DNA of 64,000 nucleotides from Lineus longissimus (GCF_910592395.1 NC_088315.1:15609808-15673807); one strand, 5' to 3'; positions 11,328 through 22,223 are shown, numbered from the stretch's first letter. The notes: generated from the sequence alone by a model not told the origin. Made by a program: numbers and translations.

Positions 11328-11857
11328 AGTTTATGGGAAAGTGTCCATCAAGGAATCGTTCATATTTGGCAGAGTTCTTAGTTTTGATCATCACAAGGGA
11401 TGTGCGAGTGTGCCCCAAGTCGATATATTGGCGACTGGTGAATGCTCAGTCGCCGTATTCATCAATTTGAGACAGGAAGACTTGCCTCCATTCACTAAAT
11501 TCGAGGGGGACAATTATCAAGTCCTGTTCAAGCCCCGCCGCTTTGCGTTGCGTCTTATATTTTGCCAGAAATCCGATGGACGGGTTACCGGTTGTTTGCA
11601 CTATATAACAATGGCATTACTGAGACGTGCTTTTGGTCATTGGCAGTTTTTTGTTGGGTGTTTCAAAAACAAGCCAAAAGCAGCTTCGATTTATATTGAT
11701 GGCAAAAAGGTCAGAGTTCGAGAAATTTACATGAACGGTTATCCTAAAAAGAATGGTGTCGACATTGGATGCGATAGATTCCTTGGATTGATCTCGGAAG
11801 TTGTGGTCTTTCCTGTGGTCCTAACCAGCCTCGCCGTCATGGAAATATATCAGAAAT
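11328..11857 (+). CDS. LamG-like domain exon (LamG-C), unit 1
   Basis: A 530-bp exon follows the acceptor tttcattaag and precedes the donor GTGAGTC; it enters in phase 2 and leaves in phase 1. The roughly 177-aa product shows the LamG_3/concanavalin-A-like layout. A central strand is ATGECSVAVFINLRQ, then GHWQFFVGCFKNKPKAAS-IYIDGKKV (the W-x2-F...lYiDGk core), then ISEVVVFPVVLTSLAVMEIY (the typical closing aEI-Y strand). Such domains are extracellular ligand-binding jelly rolls. Copies in units 2, 3 and 5 are also open, and indels between copies are multiples of three. The phases fit LamG-N before it and PAN2 after it. Confidence 0.7.
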
Positions 11858-12027
11858 GTGAGTCAACCTCTTTGAAATATGTTTTTTCGATAATAATGTT
11901 GCCGCATGTAATCATGAGTATTCTCGTCGTTCGCGATCCCTTTCCGCATCCCTCTCTGAACCCACCTGTCCTTTTTGTCGAGGATCAACATATCCGTGCT
12001 GTCCAAATGCTGTCACCGACATTTTCA

Positions 12028-12156
12028 GGTGAGAGTAGACAGCCAAAACGTATCCACTGGCTCTTGCTTGTCTCTGCTGGCTCATACGAGAGGTTTATCT
12101 TTATGGTCCACTACCTCCTGTATCAGCGTATTGCCTTGTTGAGGAAATCTTGGTGA
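12028..12156 (+). other. Conserved block after LamG-C, unit 1
   Basis: All complete units retain a block downstream of LamG-C containing ttttcaggtgagagtag and then several short open frames. In unit 1 the block is cut by a deletion after about 12138. It could be an alternative 3' exon or conserved intron; the frame is unresolved. Confidence 0.3.
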
Positions 12157-12438
12157 GGAGCCTTGGTGAGGAAATCTCGTTGTGCCCACAGAAGGCATGA
12201 TCGAAACATCAAACATCTGCTGTACAATGAATATCTTATTTTGCATTAATTTATCCAACCACATGCATGACCCAATGTAATCAAAGCATTCCGATTTGCT
12301 CCATCAGATGATAACATTGTGTGAACTTGAAAATTAATTCTGTGAAGGTGAATAAGTGCCAAATCATATCATCGCAAACGGTTATGGCAAAGGATAGAAT
12401 GTCCATGGAACAAAGGATTCTAAGATGCGATATTAATC

Positions 12439-12457
12439 CCTCCCCCCCCCCCCCCCA
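12439..12457. repeat. Poly-C tract conserved between units
   Basis: A C homopolymer, interrupted only near its ends, follows attaatcc. The equivalent tracts lie near 25086, 34556 and 61581 with different lengths, as expected for a slippage-prone tract inherited with the array unit. Confidence 0.85.
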
Positions 12458-13533
12458 CCCCTCTACGGGTAACGACGGTCATGGTCTTTATAGAACATAC
12501 TCCATAATCCGTATGATTACAATAGGGCTGTACATTTTTCAAAGAAATTGTTTGGACCCTGAAATGAACGCAAACACGAGATCTTGTGCATGACTTAGTC
12601 TTTAGTCGTGGTTAAGTCTTGTGGCATGATGGAACTACTGTAGAAATTGCAATACGTGACCGCCACTTGAAATCAGAAGATGCCTGGATTTTTATCTAAA
12701 CATGGTCAGGCAGCTCCCCGTCAAAACAATTGCAGGAAAAGGTTTTCTCACCAATTACATAAGAGGGTGGGTTATGTTATTACCCGAATGACTTGACCGG
12801 CCCACCTTGACCAAATGTTTAACACCACAGGGCCCTCTCAAATAAGAAAATGTCACTCATATTGGCCGTGAACATATATATTTATTAAAAAATCTGGCCC
12901 CTTTTCTGGATTTGCGCAGAGGCCACTTATTGCAATTTCTACAGTATTTTGTCCTCGTGTGCGCATCCTTAAAGGGCCATATGGTACTGGTGACTAGTGG
13001 ACAATCTGGAGGTTGTTCTATAAACACAGCATGTGGTATCTAACCTGACCTGATTGGCCGTTCACAGCTGATGAGTATCTGTCATGCTATCTTGTGATGT
13101 CACTCCCGCCAAATTTCCACATGGCTACAGTATTTATTGAGTGGTTTTGCATTTGAGCAGTGTGGTTATGTTCAGTTAGTTCAACAGCTTTTGAAATAGT
13201 TTGAACATGTGGCCAGACTTTCTTACTCATAAGCCAAAGAAAGGTCAAGCAAATTGTCAGCTTCTTGCCTTGTTCATCAATGTAAAAGTTCATTGTTTTT
13301 GTTTAATCTAATTTTCTTAAAATTGGACAAGAAGCAATAAAATCACATTACAAATTTACAGAAGTCAGTTGCCAGGGGGTACTTATAAACTTGCTATCTG
13401 AAGTTATTTATTCTCATCCTGTTGCATCAGGCTGTGCCAGGACACTGGTAATTAGCCGGACTGTACCATTTCTGGGTAAGATAGGTTAAATAACTGTTAT
13501 ACTGAAGCCCTCAAAATTGCAGTAGAAGTTGAA

Positions 13534-15372
13534 ATGACAACAATGGAAAGTGAAATGAACATTCTTGCTAGTAGTGAAGGGGTCCGGGATGTGGACCTAG
13601 GCCTGGAGAGATTCCGTGATAAGAACCGCCAACAGCATTCGAGGAAACGAAAAAGTACCAATCGATCGAGAAATGAGGCAACTGAGACGAAGAAAGCTCT
13701 TGTGAAAGGAGGACTGAATTTTTATTGCACAAACGATGAAGAAAAGGTGAACTTTTTTAACAAAATGGACAGGATAAAGGCAAAACTTGGTGGAGGGATA
13801 TGTTCAGTGGTCTCCAACTATCAATTCCTGAATGAAGTGATTGACTTTTATGTGGAAAATAATGCGACTCACAATGAAAATGATGACGCTTCATCACCAG
13901 CAATGACCAGCACAACTGTGCCTCAAGTAACACCCAGTTACCAGCTTTGTGCAAGAGAAGATATCAAGCAGCCACTTTTTGTCTGTACCGGGTCCTCTAT
14001 CAGGAACTTGATTGGCAGGGTACAGACCCATTCCCTAAATTGCAAGGGCAATCTGCACACGAAGGAGTTCAGAAGGGATGGTCACACAGCTTGTTTGACC
14101 TTAGCATGCCAAGGAACGGAGCAGCACAATCTCCACTGGACCTCTTCCCCACATGTTGAGAATGGTGGCAAGTTTCTAGTCAATGCGAGGCTAGCCCATG
14201 GCTTTTTTACATCAGGACTACTGCCAGTGCAATACACCAAATTCGTGGAAAGCTCTGATATTGGAGTGCTATCATCAGAAACCCTGAACAGATTTATGGA
14301 CACTTATTGTCCGATTGTGCAGCAACAGGCTGAAGAGTCAAAACAAGATGCTATCCTCATGGAAAGTAGCCTTTCAATGGCAAATGGTGTAGAAGCGATA
14401 GATATTTCGACAGATGCTCGCCACTGCTGGCGCAAGAATGCCGAATTTAGTGATGTTGTTTGCCTTGGCGACCAGAGCCACAAGGTGCTCCACATCGCTA
14501 CCATTTCGAAGACGGTGGATGATCCTGTGACACAAAGACATGAGCTGATCGGTGTGAAAGAGATTTATAAAGTACTCGATGACCAACAAGTTCCTGTACG
14601 TTATCACAGTCATGATCACAACAACAGCATAACAAAGTTTGTTACCGAGGAGAGAAAAGAAACACGAAACGCCGAAGACATCTGGCATACCACGAAGGGT
14701 ATTGCCATGAGTGTAAGGAAGATAACGCAAGGCCCAAAAAAGGACATGGGGAAAAAATGGCATCAACAGCTAGCTGACAAAGCTGCGTCGATTAAGACGC
14801 ATGTGTACTGGTGCATTAAAAACTGTGACGCAGATGAACAGAAACTGAGAGCTGGGATTGGTAATATCATTGACCATTATCAAGGCAACCACAGCAAATG
14901 CAGCAAAGATTCGCGATGCCAGGAGGAACATTACGAGCCCTCGAAGAAACTGATTACGGACCCAGTCGCAGAGAAATTGCTAAAAGACTATCTCTACAAA
15001 TTGGACATATATAAAAGACCCCAAAATTATGCTGGATCAAAAGACACACTGTACGTAGAATCATTCAACAACGCCCTCCTCCAATTTCACGACAAAAGGA
15101 TTGTCTTTGGAGAGAGGTCCTACAAACTGAGGACAAATCTGGCTTTGATCGACTGGAACGCGAATGTTAACCGTGACCATACCTCCGTCAAATTTGTGTT
15201 TGATGCCAAGGCACCAAGGCGACAAGTGGGGAAGCCAGTGTTGGTGAAAAAAACTTATGACTACCGTGATGAGATTCTGGATAGGTGGATGCACACATCC
15301 ATGCACCCCCCACGCTTGGACTGTCCCATTCATAGTGAATTTGGCGGGCCTGTTCCAGGTTCAAGTCAGTAG
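13534..15372 (+). CDS. Transposase-like protein of the TTAA element, 612 aa
   Basis: Uninterrupted ORF from ATG to TAG. The N-terminal 60 residues are strongly basic (RKRKSTNRSRN). A middle zone around residues 150-230 is rich in Cys/His and could bind zinc. The catalytic-like core shows IDISTDARHCWRKN with D294, then YHSHDHNNSI with D361, a DIWHTTKGI segment (W384), a CIKNCD...IDHYQGNHSKC Cys/His segment, and YVESFNNALLQFHDKRIVFG with E509. The spacing suits a DDE nuclease, and the D..H-x-W order recalls transposases I associate with TTAA/Kolobok-type elements. I infer cut-and-paste transposition in the nucleus. The exact catalytic triad is a guess. Position inside precise TTAA duplications supports the role, and the intact frame suggests recent activity. 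Confidence 0.75.
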   Translation: MTTMESEMNILASSEGVRDVDLGLERFRDKNRQQHSRKRKSTNRSRNEATETKKALVKGGLNFYCTNDEEKVNFFNKMDRIKAKLGGGICSVVSNYQFLNEVIDFYVENNATHNENDDASSPAMTSTTVPQVTPSYQLCAREDIKQPLFVCTGSSIRNLIGRVQTHSLNCKGNLHTKEFRRDGHTACLTLACQGTEQHNLHWTSSPHVENGGKFLVNARLAHGFFTSGLLPVQYTKFVESSDIGVLSSETLNRFMDTYCPIVQQQAEESKQDAILMESSLSMANGVEAIDISTDARHCWRKNAEFSDVVCLGDQSHKVLHIATISKTVDDPVTQRHELIGVKEIYKVLDDQQVPVRYHSHDHNNSITKFVTEERKETRNAEDIWHTTKGIAMSVRKITQGPKKDMGKKWHQQLADKAASIKTHVYWCIKNCDADEQKLRAGIGNIIDHYQGNHSKCSKDSRCQEEHYEPSKKLITDPVAEKLLKDYLYKLDIYKRPQNYAGSKDTLYVESFNNALLQFHDKRIVFGERSYKLRTNLALIDWNANVNRDHTSVKFVFDAKAPRRQVGKPVLVKKTYDYRDEILDRWMHTSMHPPRLDCPIHSEFGGPVPGSSQ

Positions 15373-15387
15373 ATTGTAGATCACACC

Positions 15388-16005
15388 ATGGCAGAAGAAT
15401 TGAAGGTTGTTTCCCTTGCACTTACTACTGAACAAAGGGAAGCTATACATGCTTTTTTTAATTTCTATAATTGGGACTATGTTGAATTAGACCATCCTCC
15501 AAATGAGGAGAATCAAGCACTGCAAGATGATATACAGAATGAGGGGAATATTCAAGGAGATAATGATGAGCTGGAACCTTTGCCTGTGCCTGGTGGTGTA
15601 GTTGATCCACCCCCACCACAACCACAGGAGGAGGACCATGAACTATCCGAACCAGTTATTGCTCCTGTGCCAGGGGCAGATATGTGCCAACATTGCAATT
15701 CTTCTCCATGTGTGACTACTCATCCACAAAGATGGCTGGGAAATGGACAAGCACCCAGAAATGGAAATAATGTGATCAGGAAACAACTTTACAAAAAATT
15801 TTGGAAAATGATGGAGGACCGGGGATCCTGGAACCATCCTCTCTATATTGGCAAAAAACAGCAGATGCAACAGCAGTATATTGCAGATGACCCATCAATA
15901 GTTTGGACATGTCGTGAAGTGATGCCAGATTGTGTTTTGGAGACTGTGAGAAATCTTTATCCAAATCCGCCAGGGATTCCATACATGGGCCATAAGTGGC
16001 AATAG
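15388..16005 (+). CDS. Accessory ORF2 of the TTAA element, 205 aa, P2X7-ballast-like C terminus
   Basis: Intact ORF starting 15 bp after the transposase stop, on the same strand. Residues 25-90 are acidic and Pro-rich, probably disordered. A cysteine cluster MCQHCNSSPC lies at residues 99-108, followed by TTH. The C-terminal half has NVIRKQLYKKFWKMM, then CREVMPDCVLETVRNLYP (residues 175-192) and a YMGHKW ending. This last block resembles the end of the cytoplasmic zinc-binding ballast domain of P2X7 receptors (pattern R-x-V-hydrophobic-P-x-C-x4-hydrophobic-R-x2-aromatic-P...Y-x-G-x-K). Similarity is judged by eye. Function is unknown; a zinc-dependent nucleic-acid or transposase partner is speculation. 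Confidence 0.7.
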   Translation: MAEELKVVSLALTTEQREAIHAFFNFYNWDYVELDHPPNEENQALQDDIQNEGNIQGDNDELEPLPVPGGVVDPPPPQPQEEDHELSEPVIAPVPGADMCQHCNSSPCVTTHPQRWLGNGQAPRNGNNVIRKQLYKKFWKMMEDRGSWNHPLYIGKKQQMQQQYIADDPSIVWTCREVMPDCVLETVRNLYPNPPGIPYMGHKWQ

Positions 16006-17290
16006 GTTTCAGCAGCACTGATAGATAGACTACATTATTTTTTTGAGAAGGTGTTTTGGACGATTTTGAAATTTACAGTGCACTTTGACAAATTTGTGAC
16101 AGTTTTAATTTTCGAGGATTCTAGGATTTTGCTCCTTGTTTTAATCATAGATACCATGGATATCTATCATAATACTTATGCGGATTAGCAAATATATATG
16201 CTTTAGAATTATAGAATTGAGTAGACTACCCTATCATAGACATGGATCATCTAAACAAAACAATATTCAGTAGGATTGTGACATCACATAGTTATAGACT
16301 TGGATTATTAGTATCATATACAATGTACATTATTCAGTAGGATTAAAATATATATAATTCAGTAGGATAAGGATATATACTTATGGACTAAAGGATACAG
16401 AAAACAGACCAAAATCACTTTGGTAGGAAACTCTTTATTATGCATGATCTCCAGCATATCTAGTTCTTTCCTGCATGCTCACTCATGATTATTAGCCATG
16501 TGCTCAATGTTTGTAAATAATGCATCACCAGGGCTATAACCAATCAGATTCAAGCTGGTAAATTCAACTTCAAGGCTTTTCAACAGTGCTGTGTAAAAAA
16601 GTTCCATAATCTCATAACATAGACGATTTCTCAGGTTGATTTTAATACATCATGTTCCTATGTTATTCATAAGTGTCTGATATCAAATTCATTCAAATGT
16701 GTTTGATAGTGACAAAGAATTTTTTTAAAACATTGTGAAAAGCCCAGGAGCTCTCTTCATGATGGTAACAGGCAGACATTTGCATGCTATCATCCCCTCC
16801 CACACTATTTATACTCCAGGTGCCCCTTTAACCTCAATCTATCCAATTCTCATTGTTAAGCAAAGGGACACGAACTTCAATTTTTTTCCCGTCTCGATTT
16901 CCAGTCACTGGCAGAAAAGAAGGACTTCCGATAGGTAATGTGGCAATATAGAATTTTTTTGACTAAAACATGCACATGATGATATACAGTATGAAGGATA
17001 AATCAGGTTAGATTCATGAAGTGTGGTTGTACACGGTCGGTCAGAAAAAACTGACTCTTTTAATTTTTGTTATAACTTCTGCAAATATATATGTTTTGCC
17101 CTAGATTTCTCTGGCAGGGGTGGGATACTGAGATAGAAGTGTTATAATGTAATAGCGGTTAGGTTGGCGCCACCACAACGCGTTGCATTTCATGCCAAAT
17201 AAGTGACCTCACTGCTGTCATACATGTACTTGTAACCAAAGACACTTTGATTAGGCTGTTCATGTTACTTATAACTGTATTCATTTTCAG

Positions 17291-17565
17291 ACAATATATT
17301 CTGTCAATCAAAACGGATGCCAGTTCAAACCGACGCGATATCAGTCAGATCAAGGATTGACTGCACCGTTGACTGTGGTATTTTGAATTGGTTCTACATA
17401 ATGACGAAGCCCAAGTGTCTTGGAGTGCAGTATAAACCAGGGCGGCGTGACTGTCAAGTCATCAGCAAGCTTTTAGCGCCAAAGACTCCAAGGTCGGGTG
17501 GTATTGATAACAAATCCCATGTTAAATACATCACTCCTACGCTATATACTATATACTGCGTGTGA
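17291..17565 (+). CDS. PAN/apple domain exon 2 (PAN2) and stop, unit 1
   Basis: The exon follows the strong acceptor ttcattttcag in phase 1. After LamG-C (phase 1 out) it continues as ...EIYQK-Y-NIFCQSKRMPV. The domain core VRSRIDCTVDCG, then KPKCLGVQYKPGRRDCQV, is a clear apple/PAN signature (S-x2-C-x3-C...C-hydrophobic-G-x-x-Y...C-x-hydrophobic). The frame stays open to a TGA after YTIYCV. The same end is kept in units 2, 3 and 5, so this may be the terminal exon. A weak donor at cat|gttaaat is the alternative. Confidence 0.65.
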
Positions 17566-18779
17566 TTTTAATAATTTGTAGTAGCACAATCAAACAGTTG
17601 GAATAAGGAGAACTTGTATGAGTGATATTGGTGTGCTGATGTCGTCCTATATTGTTCGCCGTATGCTATTGCATCAATCAACAATGGTGGCATTTTGTTA
17701 ACCAGTCTCATTCAGTTTTGGTTCATTTCAAGCTTTCCGTGATGTACCATGGACCGTTTCATTCAATCGTTTATTTTGGCTTGTTTAAAACTTAAAGCGA
17801 GTGAAATAAAGTGGGCCTATGTGAATAATATTGCATTTTATTTCATGCAAATATAAACTCTTGCAATCATATTGCATCTATAAAACCTAATCTTCAATTT
17901 AATTATTGGAACGCTTATTTGGTTCGTTTAGTCTGGCTTGTTTCATTTTGGGTCGTTTCAACATTTACTGCCAAAGAATTTAATCCGGAAAGATTGGTTG
18001 TTGCTCCTACCAATTATCAGGTGTGCACTGCATGTTGACCTTGATGACTGAAGAGCAACCTAAATTAACGTTTTGCTGCAAAAAGCGATTATTCGTCCTC
18101 ATCGTCATCATCATATCTGTTGCTTGTTAATAACCCTCACGGGTCTTGGCGAACTCGGGATGGTTGTGCCAAACAAAAATAATGAATGTGAAATGCATGT
18201 AACTCTAAATAGCCACTAATGAGAAGAAAAACATCAACTGTACCGGTGACTGGCTGCCACGTAAATGAAGTGCGGGTCCTAATGTTTATCTTTGAGAAAA
18301 TTCTAATTTTAGTGCTGAAACGAGGATTTAGTCATAGCTTTGATATGATTGCAACAGCTGGGTCAATCAAATTCGAGCACACTATTACAGAACCGATATA
18401 ATAACTTGCTTTCAGTATTACAAACAAATAGAGGCTGGTCTACCAAGCCCTTGCCTCTATTCCGCATTGATAATGTTTTTACACTAAATGTATCAATTCA
18501 AATCGATAACCTGCTGTGCAAAGCCTGTGCAATTGTATCGTATCAAGTAGAGCTTTTTTGTAATGGGTAAAGATTAAAGAGGGCTGAATATTTTGCTGCT
18601 ACTTATTCTTCCAATTATCAGCAAAGAGAAATTTGAAAGACGTGTCAACCTCTTTCCGACGGGCGCTGCAGATATTATTTTAATTATTTTGACTATAGTC
18701 ACCTTAACATGGACTGATTGGCTACGACGTTACAGCGTTAGGTTTATTGAAAAGTCAAGGATTCTTGAACTCTCCGCAG

Positions 18780-18916
18780 GATTGTCAGCAGAGGTCTGTG
18801 AAGCGACCATCTCAATCTCCAACAACAACGAGCAATGTCAGACGTCTGTGTCGGAGATCTGCTTGTTATACTGCTCCTTCAGATGGTGTTATCCACTGGC
18901 GGATTCTTACCAGACG
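18780..18916 (+). CDS. Candidate linker exon, unit 2
   Basis: The same 137-bp segment as in unit 1, after a ctccgcag acceptor. The donor has changed from GTAGGA to the weaker GTTGGA. Both candidate frames are open. An ORF begins upstream with a hydrophobic run (LLLILPIIS ... IILIILTIVTLTW), but this overlaps sequence I take to be intron. Confidence 0.3.
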
Positions 18917-19487
18917 GTTGGATTTTCTAACAGTAATCACTCATGACCGAGTTGACAGTTTAGTAGCCGTCATAATGGAGCCTCATTACGTTGATACCTC
19001 TGTTGTTTACTTTAAACTTCTCTATTTATCAGGAGAACCTCGCTTTAAATGATTTGAGTTTTGTTAGACCAGAAGCGTGTCCTTAATAATCACAGAAGTT
19101 ACATTAGGTCTGTCTCATTATAGAACGTTAGGGACAGACGGGAACCTATGAAGTACCTAATTCAACGTACCATGCTTGTTAACTTTGATGCTATTGGTTA
19201 CACGAACATTACCACCAGGGCTGCGCTGCTGTGATGAATACATATGTAAGGTCCTTCTTCTGATTGGTGGTCACCAAAGCACATTAGGAACGCCCACCTA
19301 TACATACAATAGCTTTTTGACAACGTGCGTTGGTTAACTGACAATGAAGGGAAATGATGTTACCGATGTTACCGAATAGGCCTTGTTATAGACAAGCGGT
19401 CAATTATTGATAAAAGCCTGGTTGGCTCGTATTAACCAAATTGAGTGTCTTTTTTATCTAAGTAGTTACTATGCAAAAGAAAGCGGT

Positions 19488-20123
19488 TCATTGTTGGACT
19501 GTGGCTGAGTAACAGTAACAAGTTATGACTATGATAAGGTGGGGATCCTCAGTCTTTGGGATCTCGATTGCGTGTATCGTTCCATCTATCGCCCCAACAG
19601 CATCTGGAATAGTATCCCAGTTGCCCCGCAGTTGTTCCCACTCTTCATCGGTCGGCCATGTTATACCGTCTTGAAAATAAGTCCACAAAACATCTGTCAT
19701 AAAATAAAGTTCCCTGCAAACAGATTGCTTGCTGATATCAAACATTGCACTCATCGCAACAATGTCTGGATATTTCTTGATCCAATAGAAAAAAAGTAGT
19801 AAACGGTTCTCCACCGACAGCAAATGATCTCGGTACCGTCCTGGCCTGTTTTCCAGAAGGGGCGTAATGTCCTCTACGAGGTGCTGGAAAGAGGCCACTG
19901 TCTCACCTGATAGATACCAAAAGTCCATCTGGTGGTTTCTAATCCTGGTAAAGACGTCGTTACCACCGTATGGGCCATTTGGTTGATTGGTGAGAACTTC
20001 ATCAAGTCTTGGAGGCAACGGAGGCGGACGCACTTCTAAATTATGAAATGCTGGTGTAAGCAAAACTGGTGGCGGTGGTATGGGCGGCGGAGCAGCGAAC
20101 AAAAACATCCTAATTCTCTCCAT
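19488..20123 (-). pseudogene. Truncated PIF/Harbinger transposase, left arm
   Basis: A 211-aa frame from the MERIRMF start. It begins with a Pro-rich segment, then PGRYRDHLLSVENRLLLFFY and a helix-turn-helix-like stretch (SAMFDISKQSVCREL). Next comes DAVGAIDGTIHAIEIP with the first catalytic Asp of DDE_Tnp_4-type transposases. The protein ends soon after, at KTEDP, so the second Asp and the Glu are missing. An upstream in-frame ATG at 20189 lies partly in the spacer and is less likely. Confidence 0.75.
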
Positions 20124-20327
20124 GGTGAAAGTAGCGTGAGGCCAAGCGACTGCTGGCCAACACAAACCATGGCAATTAAATGTTATCAATAATCAATTCA
20201 ATTTCGGACAAAGGAATGATATTTTATTGACCATTTTCAATGCGTGTCTAATCATGTCACCACAGGGATAAGGCTAGACGCATAATAAAGGAAAATTACA
20301 TGAACCTGGCCTCACGCTACTTTCACC

Positions 20328-20963
20328 ATGGAGAGAATTAGGATGTTTTTGTTCGCTGCTCCGCCGCCCATACCACCGCCACCAGTTTTGCTTACACCAG
20401 CATTTCATAATTTAGAAGTGCGTCCGCCTCCGTTGCCTCCAAGACTTGATGAAATTCTCACCAATCAACCAAATAGTCCATACGGTGGTAACGACGTCTT
20501 TACCAGGATTAGAAACCACCAGATGGACTTTTGGTATCTATCAGGTGAGACAGTGGCCTCTTTCCAGCACCTCGTAGAGGACATTACGCCCCTTCTGGAA
20601 AACAGGCCAGGACGGTACCGAGATCATTTGCTGTCGGTGGAGAACCGCTTACTACTTTTTTTCTATTGGATCAAGAAATATCCGGACATTGTTGCGATGA
20701 GTGCAATGTTTGATATCAGCAAGCAATCTGTTTGCAGGGAACTTTATTTTATGACAGATGTTTTGTGGACTTATTTTCAAGACGGTATAACATGGCCGAC
20801 CGATGAAGAGTTGGAACAACTGCGGGGCAACTGGGATACTATTCCAGATGCTGTTGGGGCGATAGATGGAACGGTACACGCAATCGAGATCCCAAAGACT
20901 GAGGATCCCCACCTTATCATAGTCATAACTTGTTACTGTTACTCAGCCACAGTCCAACAATGA
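20328..20963 (+). pseudogene. Truncated PIF/Harbinger transposase, right arm
   Basis: Mirror copy of the left-arm gene with the same 211-aa length. I see five residue differences (DEVL/DEIL, NGPY/NSPY, EEWEQ/EELEQ, GTIH/GTVH and the like). It has only the first catalytic Asp (GAIDGTVH). The promoters of both copies would lie in or near the 165-bp spacer, arranged divergently. Confidence 0.75.
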
Positions 20964-22223
20964 ACCGCTTTCTTTTGCATAGTAACTACTTAGATAAAAA
21001 AAGACACTCAATTTGGTTAATACGAGCCAACCAGGCTTTTATCAATAATTGGCCGCTTTTCTATAACAAGGCCTATTCGGTAACATCGGTAACATCGATT
21101 TCCCTTCATTGACAGTTAACCAACGTACGTTGTCAAAAAGCTATTGTATGTATAGGTGGGCGTTCCTAATGTGCTTTGGTGACCACCAATCAGAAGAAGG
21201 ACCTTACATATGTATTCATCACAGCAGCGCAGCCCTGGTGGTAATGCTCGTGTAACCAATAGCATCAAAGTTAACAAGCATGGTACGTTGAATTAGGTAC
21301 TTCTTAGGTTCCCGTCTGTCCCTAACGTTCTATAATGAGACAGACCTAGTGAAACGTTGCATACGTTTGGTCACTTCTACGCGTGCGGGTTCTGTGAGGC
21401 CCATTTGTAAGGTAGTTTGTGCACTTTCCTGAACAGTCCAGCTCGTATCAATATCAACACATACGTCGCCAAATTCACAGCGTTTTTTTTATCATATTGT
21501 GAGAATCTTTGTTTTCTATTCATCATACATTTTGGCAGGAATGCAATTGCATAAGTTTCGAAATCGGCCCCCAAAAAAAACCCGTACAAAAAATTTTTTA
21601 TTTGGAAATTGTTCTTAAAACACAAATTTCTAAGAATTTTGGCGTAAAGTTCATTAGAATCGAGCAAAATTAAAAGACAGAGCACTTACAGAATAACATG
21701 AGGTGTGTTCTATTGTTAGAATGGCAAACCATTATAATGTATAGCAGTCTATATGCCCGATAAATAGCATCGATTTTGTTATATCTCCACGATCCCTTAT
21801 TTGATTTTGATGAAATAAGTATCAAATATCTTAGAATTTTGTGAAAGGGTTTGTTTAAACGGCCGTTTACATAATGCAAATCCTATGCAATCACATTATT
21901 GTCATTATGTATGATATAAAGACAACGTTTCTGACAATATGCTGAAATCGCATTTGAATTTGGTGAATTAGTTTGCGAGATATGGTATGAAGTATTATCG
22001 GGTTCCTTACTCCCGACTAACCTTGGGGTTTACGGCCTTAGGGAAACTAACCCTGGGATCGAGGGAAGAACATCCGCACAAGATAATTCATACCCTTCAT
22101 TTATTCTAATCCTGAATCCATAACAACGCATACTTACACTCCTGGCGGAGATATATCTGGAACTCTAAACTCTACGAAACTTGTGGCACTCCTGCTGCCA
22201 AGTGAGAGGCAGTTTATATCCAG

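Larger units (their letters stand above)
12973..16827 (+). mobile_element. Intact two-ORF TTAA DNA transposon (Kolobok-like), 3855 bp
   Basis: Four paralogous units read catccTTAAcctca without interruption. In unit 1 the TTAA is duplicated (12969-12972 and 16828-16831) around this insertion. The ends are AGGGCCATATGG and, from the other side, AGGGGCACCTGG, which match at 9 of 12 positions. TTAA duplication with AGGG-type ends is known for Kolobok and some piggyBac-like elements; the transposase is not piggyBac-like by eye, so Kolobok-like is my inference. The element holds about 560 bp of 5' non-coding DNA, two intact + strand ORFs 15 bp apart, and about 820 bp of AT-rich 3' DNA with repeated ttcagtaggat motifs. 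Confidence 0.85.
5516..17704 (+). repeat. Array unit 1 (PAN/LamG gene copy with insertions)
   Basis: From about 5516 the sequence is homologous to units 2-6, sharing the ccttttgggtattgaag and ttcattcagttttgg blocks. It contains the linker exon, PAN1, LamG-N, LamG-C and PAN2 in order. Two insertions, a solo LTR (7895-9508) and a TTAA transposon (12973-16827), account for most of its extra length. Intronic regions between the listed exons show nothing recognisable. Confidence 0.85.
19105..21348. mobile_element. 2.2-kb palindromic element with two half Harbinger transposases
   Basis: The left arm (19105-20142) and right arm (20308-21348) are reverse complements over about 1040 bp with few mismatches, around a 165-bp spacer. 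Both outer ends start taggtctgtctcattataga. Units 1 and 3 lack it at the equivalent position. Each arm carries the 5' half of a PIF/Harbinger transposase gene, transcribed outward from the spacer. The element cannot encode a full transposase and would depend on another copy. The target duplication is not clear. Confidence 0.85.
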
